From the NCBI RefSeq assembly GCF_038051995.1, contig NZ_CP150290.1, forward strand, positions 4,578,001-4,642,000: a stretch of 64,000 nucleotides of DNA, in the 5' to 3' direction. Positions within the stretch are counted from its first letter, which is position 1. Every line of letters begins with the position of its first letter. The notes under the pieces are model-generated. The model saw nothing but the letters and a program-made list of their open reading frames with translations. It searched no databases and was not told the DNA's origin. The position numbers and the translations under genes are program-made. Of the stretch, positions 42,016 through 50,455 are shown piece after piece. Origin of the DNA: Paenibacillus sp. FSL H8-0537. Its GTDB lineage: Bacteria > Bacillota > Bacilli > Paenibacillales > Paenibacillaceae.

Positions 42016-43899
42016 TTATACAACTTCGCTGGTTATGCGCTTGCCCGTGAACTGGCTGTTATACAGATCGGCATAAAATCCGCCCTGCTCCAGCAGCTCC
42101 TCATGTCTACCTTGCTCAATAATAGAGCCGTTGTTCATGACCAAAATCAGATCAGCGCCGCGAATCGTCGACAGGCGGTGGGCAATGACAAAGCTGGTGC
42201 GATTTTTCATCAGCTCGCCCATCGCCCGCTGGATAATAATTTCCGTACGCGTATCGACGCTGCTCGTCGCTTCATCAAGGATTAGAATCGATGGATCTGC
42301 TAAAATTGCCCGGGCTATGGTCAGCAGCTGCTTCTGCCCTTGAGAAATATTCGACGCTTCCTCGTTCAGGATCGTGTCATAGCCTTCTGGAAGCGTCCGA
42401 ATGAAATGATCGGCATGCGCCGCCCTTGCCGCTTGATAGACCTCTTCCTCCGTAGCATCCTCACGCCCATAAGCGATGTTTTCTCGAATGCTGCCATTGA
42501 ACAGCCACGTATCCTGCAGCACCATGCCGAACACCCGGCGCAAGCTTCTGCGCTGAAGCGCTGTAATGTCCTCGCCGTCAATCGTTATGCGGCCGCCATT
42601 CAGTTCATAGAAGCGCATCAGCAAATTAATCATCGTCGTCTTGCCCGCTCCGGTCGGACCGACTATGGCGACGGTCTGGCCTGGCTTAACATCAATATTC
42701 ATCCCGCTAATGAGCGGCTCATCCGATTTGTAGCCGAAATCCACCTGCTCGAAGCGAACGGCGCCGGTCGGCTTGCTAATTGCCTTGGCATTTTTCGCCT
42801 CGGGCACCTCATCCTCTTCATCAAGCAGCTCGAATACCCGCTCTGCGGAGGCGATTGTAGATTGAATAATATTCGCAATATTGGCAAGCTGCGTAATCGG
42901 CATTGTGAACTGTCTTGTGTATTGGATAAATGCCAAAATATCACCGATTTTTATCGCATTTCTCGTAACTAGCAAACCACCGATGACGCATACAAGCACA
43001 TAGCCAATATTACTAATGAAGCTCATAATCGGCATAATGATGCCCGACACAAATTGTGCGCGCCAGCCGGAATCATACAGCTTTTCATTCATTTCATTAA
43101 ATTCATCCAGCGATTTGCGCTCATGGCCGAATGCTTTGATGATTTTGTGCCCCGTGTACATTTCCTCGACATGTCCGTTCAAGCGTCCGAGCTCCGCCTG
43201 CTGACCGGCAAAATATTTCTGCGAACGCGTGGCGATCGCCTTCGTTGCAAGTAGGCTCGCTGGAATCGTTAAGAAAACGATCAGCGTTAGAAGTGGGCTG
43301 ATGGTCAGCATCATAACGATGACGCCGACTAGGGTAATGAATGACGTGATGAGCTGCGTCAAGCTTTGCTGAAGCGTATTGCTAATATTGTCCACATCGT
43401 TGACGACCCGGCTCAGCACCTCGCCATTGGAGCGCGAATCGAAAAACTTCAGCGGCAAGCGCGCAAATTTATTATTTACATCCTTGCGCAGGTCGTAGAC
43501 GGTTTTCTGGGCGACGCCAGCCATTAAATACTGCTGAATGAAGCCAAATGCGGCGCTGATCAAATACAGCACGACTAGCGTCAGCAGAATCGTGTTAATG
43601 GCATCAAAATCAATACGTGCACCTGGCACGCCTTGGGCTATTGCTATTACACCCTCGTACAGCTTCGTTGTCGCATGCCCCATCATTTTCGGGGTGACGA
43701 TGCTGAATACGGTACTTAAAATCGCGGTCAGCAGCACAAGCGCAAGCTTCGTGCGATGCGGCTTCAAGTAGGCAGCCAGCCTTTTTAAGGTCCCCTTAAA
43801 ATCCTTCGCCTTCTGAGGAGGCATCATCATGCCCATTCCGGGCGGGCCCATGCCGATCCCTTTCGGCCTTTGCGGGGAATTCTGCTTTTGCTCACTCAT
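42016..43899 (-). CDS. ABC exporter half-transporter, canonical ATP site (BmrD/YheH-like)
   Basis: A 627-residue TMD-NBD half-transporter. An unusual Gly/Met/Pro-rich N-terminus (GIGMGPPGMGMMMPPQKAKD) precedes six membrane helices (residues about 55-340) and the NBD: Walker A VGPTGAGKTT, signature NISQGQKQL (a deviation from LSGGQ), Walker B ILILDEATSSVD with catalytic Glu. It pairs with the next gene, overlapping it by 4 nt (ATGA), to form a heterodimeric multidrug exporter of the BmrCD/LmrCD type. Confidence 0.92.
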   Translation of the reverse strand: MSEQKQNSPQRPKGIGMGPPGMGMMMPPQKAKDFKGTLKRLAAYLKPHRTKLALVLLTAILSTVFSIVTPKMMGHATTKLYEGVIAIAQGVPGARIDFDAINTILLTLVVLYLISAAFGFIQQYLMAGVAQKTVYDLRKDVNNKFARLPLKFFDSRSNGEVLSRVVNDVDNISNTLQQSLTQLITSFITLVGVIVMMLTISPLLTLIVFLTIPASLLATKAIATRSQKYFAGQQAELGRLNGHVEEMYTGHKIIKAFGHERKSLDEFNEMNEKLYDSGWRAQFVSGIIMPIMSFISNIGYVLVCVIGGLLVTRNAIKIGDILAFIQYTRQFTMPITQLANIANIIQSTIASAERVFELLDEEDEVPEAKNAKAISKPTGAVRFEQVDFGYKSDEPLISGMNIDVKPGQTVAIVGPTGAGKTTMINLLMRFYELNGGRITIDGEDITALQRRSLRRVFGMVLQDTWLFNGSIRENIAYGREDATEEEVYQAARAAHADHFIRTLPEGYDTILNEEASNISQGQKQLLTIARAILADPSILILDEATSSVDTRTEIIIQRAMGELMKNRTSFVIAHRLSTIRGADLILVMNNGSIIEQGRHEELLEQGGFYADLYNSQFTGKRITSEVV

Positions 43900-45623
43900 G
43901 CGATTTCCTCCTCCGAAAGCTGTGAATATACGATTTCCCGATACACATCACAAGACTCCATAAGCTCCTGATGCGTCCCGATTCCAGCTAGCTGGCCTTC
44001 ATCAAGCACAATGATGCGATCGGCATCAAGCACTGTACTTACCCGCTGAGCAACGAGCAGCACCGTCGAATCTACCGTTTCCTCACGCAAGGCGGCACGC
44101 AGCTTCGCATCCGTCTTAAAGTCGAGCGCCGAGAAGCTGTCGTCGAACACATAAATTTCTGGCTGACGCACAAGCGCCCTGGCAATGGACAGCCGCTGCT
44201 TTTGCCCGCCGGAAAGGTTGCTGCCTCCCTGAGATACGTTTGCGCCAAACCCTTCCTTCATCGTGCCAATGAACTCTGCTGCCTGCGCCACCTCTGCCGC
44301 GTGCTCCATTTCCTCATCGGTTGCATTTTCTTTGCCATAGCGGATATTTTCGGCGATCGTGCCTGTGAACAATACGGCTTTTTGCGGGACAAAGCCGATT
44401 TTTTCACGCAGCGTTTCCTGAGATAGCTCTGTTATATCCACATCATCAATAATAATGCTGCCTCCCGCCGTATCATAAAAACGCGGGATCAAATTAACGA
44501 GCGTTGACTTCCCTGATCCCGTTCCTCCAATAATAGCCGTCACCTCGCCAGGCGCCGCCTTGAACGAAATATTCGATAAAGCGGGCTGCTCGGCTCCAGG
44601 ATAGCTGAACGTCACATCACGAAACTCGATATAACCCTTACGCGAGCCTGTGTTCTTAACGCTGGCGCTGTCAGCAATATCAGGCACCATGTCCAGCACT
44701 TCATTAATACGCACCGCCGATGCCGACGCACGCGGAACCATAACGAGCATCATCGATAACATTAGAAGCGAGAACATAATTTGCATCGCATATTGGATAA
44801 AAGCCATTAATGAGCCGACTTCCATATCGCCATTCTCGATGCGCAGTCCACCGATGGCAATAATCGCCACTGTAGATAAATTCATGACGAGCATCATAAG
44901 CGGCATCATCACGGCCATAATTTTGTTCACTTTAATCGCTGTTTCGGTCAGATCGCTGTTGGCAGCATCAAATTTCTTATTTTCATAATGGGTCCGATCG
45001 AATGAGCGAATAACCCGAATGCCTGTCAGTCCTTCGCGCAGCACCAAGTTCAGCTTATCGATCCGAACCTGCATCATTTTAAACAGTGGAATCCCTTTGC
45101 GGACGACGAGCAAAATCGTGCCAGCGAGAACAGGCAGTGCGACAACAAGCACAAGCGACAGCTTCGCATCCTTCGAAACGGCCATAATAATGCCCCCGAT
45201 GCACATCATCGGCGCCATCACCATCATGCGCAAAATCATCATCAATACTTGCTGTACCTGCGTAATATCATTCGTCGTCCGCGTAATGAGCGAGGCCGTG
45301 CCGATTTTGTCAAACTCCTGCAGCGAGAAGTTTTGCACATGCCCAAATACCTTCTCCCGCACGAGGCGCCCGAAGCTCGCTGAGGCTTTTGCCGAAAAAT
45401 AGCTGGCGCCGATAGAGCTGATGCCCCCTACCGCCGCTATGAGCAGCATAAAGGAACCGATTTTCCAAATAAGCGGAGTGTCTCCTTTAGCTACACCATC
45501 ATCTACGATGTCCGCCATTAGCGTGGGGAGATATAAATCAGACAACGACTGAATAAAAACAAGCACAAGCACCGCGGCTATGAGCCAGCGAAACGGCTTT
45601 AAAAAGCGAAATAACTTTAACAT
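43896..45623 (-). CDS. ABC exporter half-transporter, degenerate ATP site (BmrC/YheI-like)
   Basis: A 575-residue half-transporter: six membrane helices, then an NBD with Walker A IGGTGSGKST, signature NLSGGQKQR and Walker B IYVFDDSFSALD, in which Asp replaces the catalytic Glu. That degenerate site in one partner, and the aberrant signature in the other, are hallmarks of asymmetric heterodimers such as BmrCD. Its start overlaps the MarR gene stop by 7 nt. Substrate unknown. Confidence 0.92.
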   Translation of the reverse strand: MLKLFRFLKPFRWLIAAVLVLVFIQSLSDLYLPTLMADIVDDGVAKGDTPLIWKIGSFMLLIAAVGGISSIGASYFSAKASASFGRLVREKVFGHVQNFSLQEFDKIGTASLITRTTNDITQVQQVLMMILRMMVMAPMMCIGGIIMAVSKDAKLSLVLVVALPVLAGTILLVVRKGIPLFKMMQVRIDKLNLVLREGLTGIRVIRSFDRTHYENKKFDAANSDLTETAIKVNKIMAVMMPLMMLVMNLSTVAIIAIGGLRIENGDMEVGSLMAFIQYAMQIMFSLLMLSMMLVMVPRASASAVRINEVLDMVPDIADSASVKNTGSRKGYIEFRDVTFSYPGAEQPALSNISFKAAPGEVTAIIGGTGSGKSTLVNLIPRFYDTAGGSIIIDDVDITELSQETLREKIGFVPQKAVLFTGTIAENIRYGKENATDEEMEHAAEVAQAAEFIGTMKEGFGANVSQGGSNLSGGQKQRLSIARALVRQPEIYVFDDSFSALDFKTDAKLRAALREETVDSTVLLVAQRVSTVLDADRIIVLDEGQLAGIGTHQELMESCDVYREIVYSQLSEEEIA

Positions 45624-46141
45624 TGCTGTTCATCTCCCGTTTGTTCAGACTCATTCAGCTCATCAAAATACTCAAAGGCTTTGGATAAAATCCGAATCAG
45701 CTCATGCGAATCCCGCTCTCCCAAGTATTGCGCCAGTCCTGCCATTCGATTCATAAAATCGGCAATGACCTTCTCCGCGATGCGTTCCCCTTCCTCTGTC
45801 AGCGAGATGCGAACAGCACGCCGATCATCAGGATCAGCGTTTCTCTGCACGAGTCCATTCGCTTCCATGCCGTTGACCAGTTGGGTGACGGTGGGAGAGG
45901 TGACACGCAGCAAACGACTGATGACCGAAATTTTCATCCCCGGCTTGTCCTGCGTCTTCATAGATCCCCGCTTAATGCACATCAGCACCTGCATCTCGCT
46001 AAACTTGCCGTCCGGATTAGGCTTCTGCCGCCAATTGAGCCGATGAAAGCTGCGAAACACACGAATCAATTCATTCGTAATTTGCTCGCTATGTTCCGTT
46101 GCCTTGCTTTCTTTGCTTGTGTCATTCTGGTTATGTTCCAA
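45617..46141 (-). CDS. MarR family regulator of the ABC exporter
   Basis: A 174-residue winged-helix regulator: SFHRLNWRQKPNPDGKFSEM, SVISRLLRVTSPTVTQLVNG (recognition helix), then RNADPDDRRAVRISLTEEGE, the MarR wing motif. The start is TTG 46141: the AAAGGAGG ribosome binding site lies 7 nt before it, but within the codons of the upstream ATG (46159), which is therefore rejected. It probably represses the operon and responds to an exporter substrate. It overlaps the first exporter gene by 7 nt. Confidence 0.9.
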   Translation of the reverse strand: MEHNQNDTSKESKATEHSEQITNELIRVFRSFHRLNWRQKPNPDGKFSEMQVLMCIKRGSMKTQDKPGMKISVISRLLRVTSPTVTQLVNGMEANGLVQRNADPDDRRAVRISLTEEGERIAEKVIADFMNRMAGLAQYLGERDSHELIRILSKAFEYFDELNESEQTGDEQQC

Positions 46142-46773
46142 TGAGAGTCCTCCTTTCATTTATATCTCTTTGCCTTTCATGTAGGCTACCAATTATTTTC
46201 CTGTTAATTATTTTCCCTATAATTATCTTATAACTAAAATAATAGGCAACCTAATTATAAAGCGCTAATCAAACGGCTGTCAATAACCCACTTCCAAGGT
46301 TTTTAAGTATGTAAACAATCCAGAGCTGGGGTGCTCTGCTACTGCTGCTTGTTTAGCACTAATTCGGGAGCAATCTCATCTAACGATTCAAGGCTGATGA
46401 ACGGCAGACTGCGATTGTAGCTGAAACTCCATAGCTCGGACACTCTCTCCGTGTTTGAAGGACTGAGGTTCCGCTATTCTGGCCTTTCATCCGATTTCAG
46501 GCTCTAAGAGGACACGAGATCCGTTATCGCTATCAAAACCCCGTCAAAATGGGTGGGGGGAACGTTTTAGCGGCTCCTGAGTCCGCAGCCTGTGCCATAA
46601 CCCGTCATTCGATTGAAATAGCTGTTTCTGTGTCCGCCAAGTTGAAAAAGGGGAAGCATTCTCTGGAGGAGAAAGATTGCTTTTGGCTTGTGGTTTGTGG
46701 TTTGTGGTTTGTGGTTCTTGGCTCTCGGTTTTTCTCATCTTTGCCATTCGGTTTAGGGTTTGAAATTTTAAGT

Positions 46774-46810
46774 GGGGGGTGGGGAAGTGGAGAGGAGTGA
46801 AGGGGTGGGG
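46774..46810 (+). other. G-rich run with G-quadruplex potential
   Basis: Four runs of at least four G (46774-46779, 46781-46784, 46802-46805, 46807-46810), plus shorter GG pairs between, on the plus strand. This meets the simple pattern for a quadruplex, with one long loop. Confidence 0.4.
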
Positions 46811-46833
46811 AGTGAGAAGCGGAGCGTTCGCTT

Positions 46834-46892
46834 TTAGCGCCCTGATTTCTACCTATAGGGTGGAAATCAATGCATAGAAATCGGGGTGCTAA
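46834..46892. repeat. 18-bp inverted repeat
   Basis: TTAGCGCCCTGATTTCTA (46834-46851) pairs fully with 46875-46892 if two G.U pairs are allowed. The loop contains GGTGGAAATC, which can alternatively pair with GATTTC of the left arm. No U-run follows. Confidence 0.6.
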
Positions 46893-47112
46893 TGGCGATC
46901 GAGCCCCTACCCCTTCACGCAGCGCAGCGCCCCTATCACCCCCATTTACGTTTCAAACATAAATGAATAAATTCTCATTAACTTCTCATAAACACCAAAC
47001 AACACGAATTCCCCTCCATTTGCGCTCTCATCATGAGAAAAGGCTCATTTTTTGGTGTGGTATAGTGTTTTTAGCCAAAAACGAATCGTACAACGAAAGG
47101 AATCACACCATA

Positions 47113-47592
47113 ATGATTAAGAGAAACTTTTTTCGCTCCGTCATCAAATTGAGCTTATGCGCAAGTATTGGTTTGACAGCCTTCACCTTCGCTTCCGGCA
47201 ACCAGGCGCATGCCGCAACTGAAACTTCCCTACAATTAATTGACTCCGGCAAGGAGTTTATTGGAACCCCCTATAAATATGGAGCCCCAGCAGGCATTAC
47301 ATACGCTTTTGACTGCTCTTCCTTTACACAATACATATTCGATGCCATGGGTGTTTCCCTGCCACGCAGCTCATCCTCCCAAGCTTCCATTGGAACCAAA
47401 GTAACGAAGGAAAACCTTAGCGTTGGCGATCTTGTCTTCTTTAATACAAGCGGCAGAGGCATTAGCCATGTAGCTATTTATGCGGGCAATAACAAAATCT
47501 TGCACAGCGCTACTAGCACAGGCGTAACGATCAGCAGCCTTGGCGAATCCTACTGGCACAAGCGCTACGTGACAGCACGCCGCGTATTGTAA
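47113..47592 (+). CDS. Secreted NlpC/P60 (C40) peptidoglycan peptidase
   Basis: A 159-residue secreted enzyme: signal peptide after MIKRNFFRSVIKLSL with cleavage probable at AHAATE, then a minimal NlpC/P60 domain: FIGTPYKYGAP, AFDCSSFTQYIF (catalytic Cys), SVGDLVFFNT, and ISHVAIYAGNNKILHS (catalytic His), with the third polar residue further on. It cleaves gamma-D-Glu-diamino acid bonds in the wall. No SH3 or LysM domain is present. ATG 47113 has AAAGGAAT upstream; the frame is open from 46963 but that region lacks a start site and contains no signal peptide. Confidence 0.9.
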   Translation: MIKRNFFRSVIKLSLCASIGLTAFTFASGNQAHAATETSLQLIDSGKEFIGTPYKYGAPAGITYAFDCSSFTQYIFDAMGVSLPRSSSSQASIGTKVTKENLSVGDLVFFNTSGRGISHVAIYAGNNKILHSATSTGVTISSLGESYWHKRYVTARRVL

Positions 47593-47660
47593 AAACAAAG
47601 CGGAGGCTTCCAACGTTTTACACCGTATCTATTAAGCTCTGCAATCATACCCTTAAATAT

Positions 47661-47697
47661 AAAAACGTCCCGAACGCCAACCCGTTCAGGACGTTTT
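47661..47697. terminator. Bidirectional terminator
   Basis: AAAAACGTCC(C)GAACG pairs with CGTTC(A)GGACGTTTTT, flanked by A and T tracts. It serves the NlpC/P60 gene and possibly minus-strand read-through. Confidence 0.85.
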
Positions 47698-47731
47698 TGC
47701 TTATGATTGTATTTCCAGTGCTCCTCCAAAT

Positions 47732-47781
47732 AAAAAAATGCCGCCCTCTTCTCCAGCACCAGCCTGATGAAGTGGACGGCG
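47732..47781 (-). terminator. Terminator of ppaC
   Basis: GCCGTCC and GGGCGGC pair on the minus strand with a longer, partly paired loop, followed by ATTTTTTTAT. It is 16 bp after the ppaC stop. Confidence 0.7.
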
Positions 47782-47796
47782 TCCTTTCATTCACAC

Positions 47797-48726
47797 TTAT
47801 TTGCTAAGCGTATCTGTCAATACAGGGACAATTTGCGATTTGCGGGACACTACGCCCTTCAGAACAGCTTTGTTGTCAGCCAGCTTGACATTATAGGCTT
47901 TCTCAACTGCGCCTGCTGCGCTGCCGATAGCAAGCGCTACGGAATCGCTGTTCAAAATGTCCGTTACGACGAACAGGAACAGATCCAAGCCTTTTTCTGA
48001 AACGATAGCGTTAATCGCTGTTTCTAGATCCGCTTGGCGAACCAGTACATCGTTGGTGTCAACCGCGTTTACTTGCGCGATTTCTACTTTGCTGCCGCCC
48101 ATTTGGAATTCTTTCGCATCAAGCGAAAGCAGCTGAGCAATCGATTTATCGCGTACGTCTGCTCCTGCTTTCAGCATTTCCAGGCCGTATGCTTCTGTAT
48201 CAACGCCCGCAATAGCTGCAAGCTCCTTAGCAGCCGCTACATCCTGCTCTGTGCAGGTTGGCGATTTGAACAGCAAGGAATCGGAAATGATAGCGGACAG
48301 CATCAGACCCGCAATTTGCGGCTCAATAGCTACGCCGTTTTCTTTATACAATTTATTCAAAATCGTAGCTGTGCAGCCTACAGGCTCAGCGCGATAGTAT
48401 AGTGGGTGGCTTGTCTCAAAATTCGCAATACGGTGGTGGTCAATAACTTCCAGCACGCGAACCTGATCGATATCTGCCGCGCTTTGCTGACGCTCATTGT
48501 GGTCAACGAGAATAACCGTCTCTACTTCATTAGCTACCGTTTCTACAAGACGAGGAGCTTCTACTTTGAAATGGGTCAGCGCGTATTGCGTTTCACCACT
48601 AACTTCACCCAGACGAACGGCTTCAACCTCAAAGCCCAGCTTAGCCTTCAAATCAGCATATGCGATCGCAGAACAGATTGTATCCGTATCCGGATTTTTA
48701 TGCCCGAAAATAAATGTTTTTGCCAT
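47797..48726 (-). CDS. ppaC: Manganese-dependent inorganic pyrophosphatase
   Basis: A 309-residue family II (DHH) pyrophosphatase hydrolysing PPi. [15 protein letters not shown] gives the first metal motif, [10 protein letters not shown] the second, and [14 protein letters not shown] the DHH motif; the DHHA2 domain has RKSQIVPVL (the substrate-binding SRKKQVVP-like element) near the C-terminus. Cytosolic. GGAGAC precedes the ATG. No CBS insertion is present, so it is the constitutive type. Confidence 0.96.
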   Translation of the reverse strand: MAKTFIFGHKNPDTDTICSAIAYADLKAKLGFEVEAVRLGEVSGETQYALTHFKVEAPRLVETVANEVETVILVDHNERQQSAADIDQVRVLEVIDHHRIANFETSHPLYYRAEPVGCTATILNKLYKENGVAIEPQIAGLMLSAIISDSLLFKSPTCTEQDVAAAKELAAIAGVDTEAYGLEMLKAGADVRDKSIAQLLSLDAKEFQMGGSKVEIAQVNAVDTNDVLVRQADLETAINAIVSEKGLDLFLFVVTDILNSDSVALAIGSAAGAVEKAYNVKLADNKAVLKGVVSRKSQIVPVLTDTLSK

Positions 48727-48961
48727 TTTACTGTCTCCTTAGTTCTTGTATTTGGGATTGCGGCTGCCCGCATTTCCCAATAAGTTTTTCCCACATTTGA
48801 TTATATAATATAATGAAGTATACTCCTATGCCCTTACAGAGATTTTTGCAAACAATTCTCAAATAAGCTTGCTTAAAGGCGGAAGCGAATGGTATAAGGG
48901 GTATAGAACATTCGGCTTCCAAGTAACTACATCATCCAGATAGAACAGGAGACCTACAAAA

Positions 48962-49738
48962 ATGAGTTATAAAATTGCTTTTTTTGATATTGATGGCACA
49001 TTATTAGATGAAGATAAACAAATTCCCCAAGATACGATTGATGCGATTCGTGAAATTCAGGAGCAGGGCGTCGAGGCTGTCATTGCGACGGGACGCGCGC
49101 CTTATTTTTTCAAGGATATTGCCGAGAAGCTTGCGATCAACTCCTTCGTCAGCCTTAACGGAGCTTATGTCGTTTACAACGGTATTCCCGTATACCATAA
49201 TCCTATTCCGCGCACAGATGTCAAGGCGCTTGTTGAGCATGCCGGACTTCATAACCATTCGCTCGTCTTTGAAGGCCATGACGCGTTTTTCTCCAATGCG
49301 AAGGCGCATCCGCAGGTGTTCGACTCCGTAACGTCGCTGCGCGTGGCACAGCCGGGCTTTGATCCAAGCTTTTGGGAAAAAGCAGACATTTATCAAATCT
49401 TCCTGCACTGTGAGCCGCAGGACGAGCATCTTTATACAGACGTCATCCCGGGCTTGCGCTATATTCGCTGGCACCCGTTTGCAATGGACGTGCTTACGAA
49501 TGATGGCTCCAAGGCGCTTGGCATTGCCGCGCTGCTGAAGCATTTGGGACTGACGGCGGAGGAAGCACTTGCCTTCGGTGACGGACTTAATGACAAGGAA
49601 ATGCTCGAAATCGTTGGACTGGGCATTGCCATGGGCAACTCCCATCCGGAGCTGCTGCCATTCGCCGATTACGTAACGACCCATGTTAGTGAAAATGGCA
49701 TTCGGGGTGGCTTGCGTCACGCCGGCTTGTTGAAGTAG
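48962..49738 (+). CDS. Cof-type HAD-IIB hydrolase
   Basis: A 258-residue HAD phosphatase. Motif I FFDIDGTLLDEDKQ (catalytic Asp pair), motif II ATGRAPYF, motif III with Lys in NDGSKALGIAAL, motif IV FGDGLNDKEMLEIVG. The IIB cap lies between. Members dephosphorylate sugar phosphates, nucleotides or flavin precursors; the substrate is not predictable. AGGAGACC precedes the ATG. Copy D of the dispersed repeat and a strong terminator follow. Confidence 0.93.
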   Translation: MSYKIAFFDIDGTLLDEDKQIPQDTIDAIREIQEQGVEAVIATGRAPYFFKDIAEKLAINSFVSLNGAYVVYNGIPVYHNPIPRTDVKALVEHAGLHNHSLVFEGHDAFFSNAKAHPQVFDSVTSLRVAQPGFDPSFWEKADIYQIFLHCEPQDEHLYTDVIPGLRYIRWHPFAMDVLTNDGSKALGIAALLKHLGLTAEEALAFGDGLNDKEMLEIVGLGIAMGNSHPELLPFADYVTTHVSENGIRGGLRHAGLLK

Positions 49739-49756
49739 TACTCCATAACGATCTCA

Positions 49757-49860
49757 ACAAGGTGAAACGTCTCTCTGTCCTTTGGCAGCGCGGCGCGTTT
49801 CATTCCGAGAAAGATAGTGAAGGTATCGCGTCATGCTATACTTTCCTATATTTTAAAAAA
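49757..49860 (+). repeat. Dispersed palindromic element, copy D (diverged)
   Basis: AAGGTGAAACGTCTCTC, TGTCCTTTGGCAGCG, GCGTTTCATTC, then a diverged part and an AT-rich tail with ATGCTATACTTTCCTATATTTT and AAAAAATAAAG. The 5' part is close to copy A; the core GGCGGCAAAGC is altered. It lies 20 bp after the HAD gene stop. Confidence 0.5.
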
Positions 49861-49861
49861 T

Positions 49862-49906
49862 AAAGAGGTACAGCTAACGGTTCGAAGCGTTAGCTGTACC
49901 TCTTTT
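49862..49906. terminator. Strong bidirectional terminator
   Basis: AAAGAGGTACAGCTAACG pairs exactly with its inverse copy around an 8-nt loop, with A- and T-rich flanks. It serves the HAD gene and, in the other direction, the small membrane protein gene at 50012. Confidence 0.9.
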
Positions 49907-50011
49907 CATATATTTGAAATTAGCCGCCGTTTACGTTCAGCCAATTACTTTCCTAATGTTAGACATGCTCACGCAGGTCAGCCTGGCAAAACGTACTGGC
50001 CTTTGTCCCAC

Positions 50012-50176
50012 TTATTGCTCTTCTACGACGGTGCTTTGAAACAAAAATTGAATGAGCCACCACAAGGACAGCAGCACAATAACCGCCGATGAGGTTAAAG
50101 AAATCCATTTAAAAAACAAGTACAAAAAAGGATCGCTGGAACGTGTTCTTCTCTGATCTCCACCACTAAGGTTCAT
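50012..50176 (-). CDS. 54-residue membrane protein
   Basis: ATG 50176 to TAA 50012: MNLSGGDQRRTRSSDPFLYL, one or two membrane segments (FFKWISLTSSAVIVLLSLWW, LIQFLF), then QSTVVEEQ. A GGGAGGCG site lies 11 nt before the ATG. The start overlaps the end of a 22-codon ORF by 11 nt. No family recognised. It ends about 100 bp before the strong bidirectional terminator. Shorter than usual gene-calling cut-offs but convincingly formed. Confidence 0.6.
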   Translation of the reverse strand: MNLSGGDQRRTRSSDPFLYLFFKWISLTSSAVIVLLSLWWLIQFLFQSTVVEEQ

Positions 50177-50234
50177 AATAAACTTCGCCTCCCGTATGCG
50201 TTTTATGAAGCTCTAAGCCAAGCCATGTTGCCAT
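50166..50234 (-). CDS. 22-residue ORF overlapping the small membrane protein gene
   Basis: ATG 50234 to TAG 50166: MATWLGLELHKTHTGGEVYY, then EP. It has a strong AGAGGAGGAAG site, better than that of the gene it overlaps, so it may be a translated peptide or a leader that couples translation of the membrane protein. Purely sequence-based. Confidence 0.45.
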   Translation of the reverse strand: MATWLGLELHKTHTGGEVYYEP

Positions 50235-50384
50235 GCTTACTTCCTCCTCTTAATTATTAAGCCCTCTTTATTCAAGAGCTCTTATCAATACTCTAACATA
50301 TATATGACATAAGAACCACAGTTAACCAACAATTAGTCACGAATACGTCATATTTGTCAATAAGCTGCAAGCTGGATTTTAAAC

Positions 50385-50429
50385 TTGACAAAAGTTAGTT
50401 CATAAAATATAGTTAGTTACAAATAGTAA
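50385..50429 (+). promoter_or_regulatory. Sigma-A promoter and operator-like repeat of the VOC gene
   Basis: TTGACA (50385-50390), a 17-bp spacer, and TATAGT (50408-50413). Just downstream, TTAC-N5-GTAA (50417-50429) covers the start-point region, a typical repressor position. In Bacillus subtilis catechol-dioxygenase genes are under YodB/CatR or MhqR quinone-sensing repressors; I suggest, but cannot show, an analogous control. Confidence 0.7.
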
Positions 50430-50455
50430 TCAACTTAGCACAGGAGGAATTATAA

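Larger units (their letters stand above)
46142..47112. other. Long intergenic region with low-complexity sequence
   Basis: About 970 bp without a convincing gene. From about 46.2 kb it is AT-rich (promoter region of the MarR operon), then it holds short imperfect repeats, a TTTGTGG x4 run (about 46688-46717), a G-rich stretch (46774-46810), and an inverted repeat (46834-46892). Short ORFs on either strand here are of low-complexity composition and are not supported. Just before the NlpC gene, GGTATAGTG (around 47058) may be a -10 region. Confidence 0.5.

Noticed and set aside
49817..50092. 91-codon plus-strand ORF
   Set aside because: It crosses a repeat tail and a strong terminator hairpin and is antisense to the small membrane protein gene with its own ribosome binding site.
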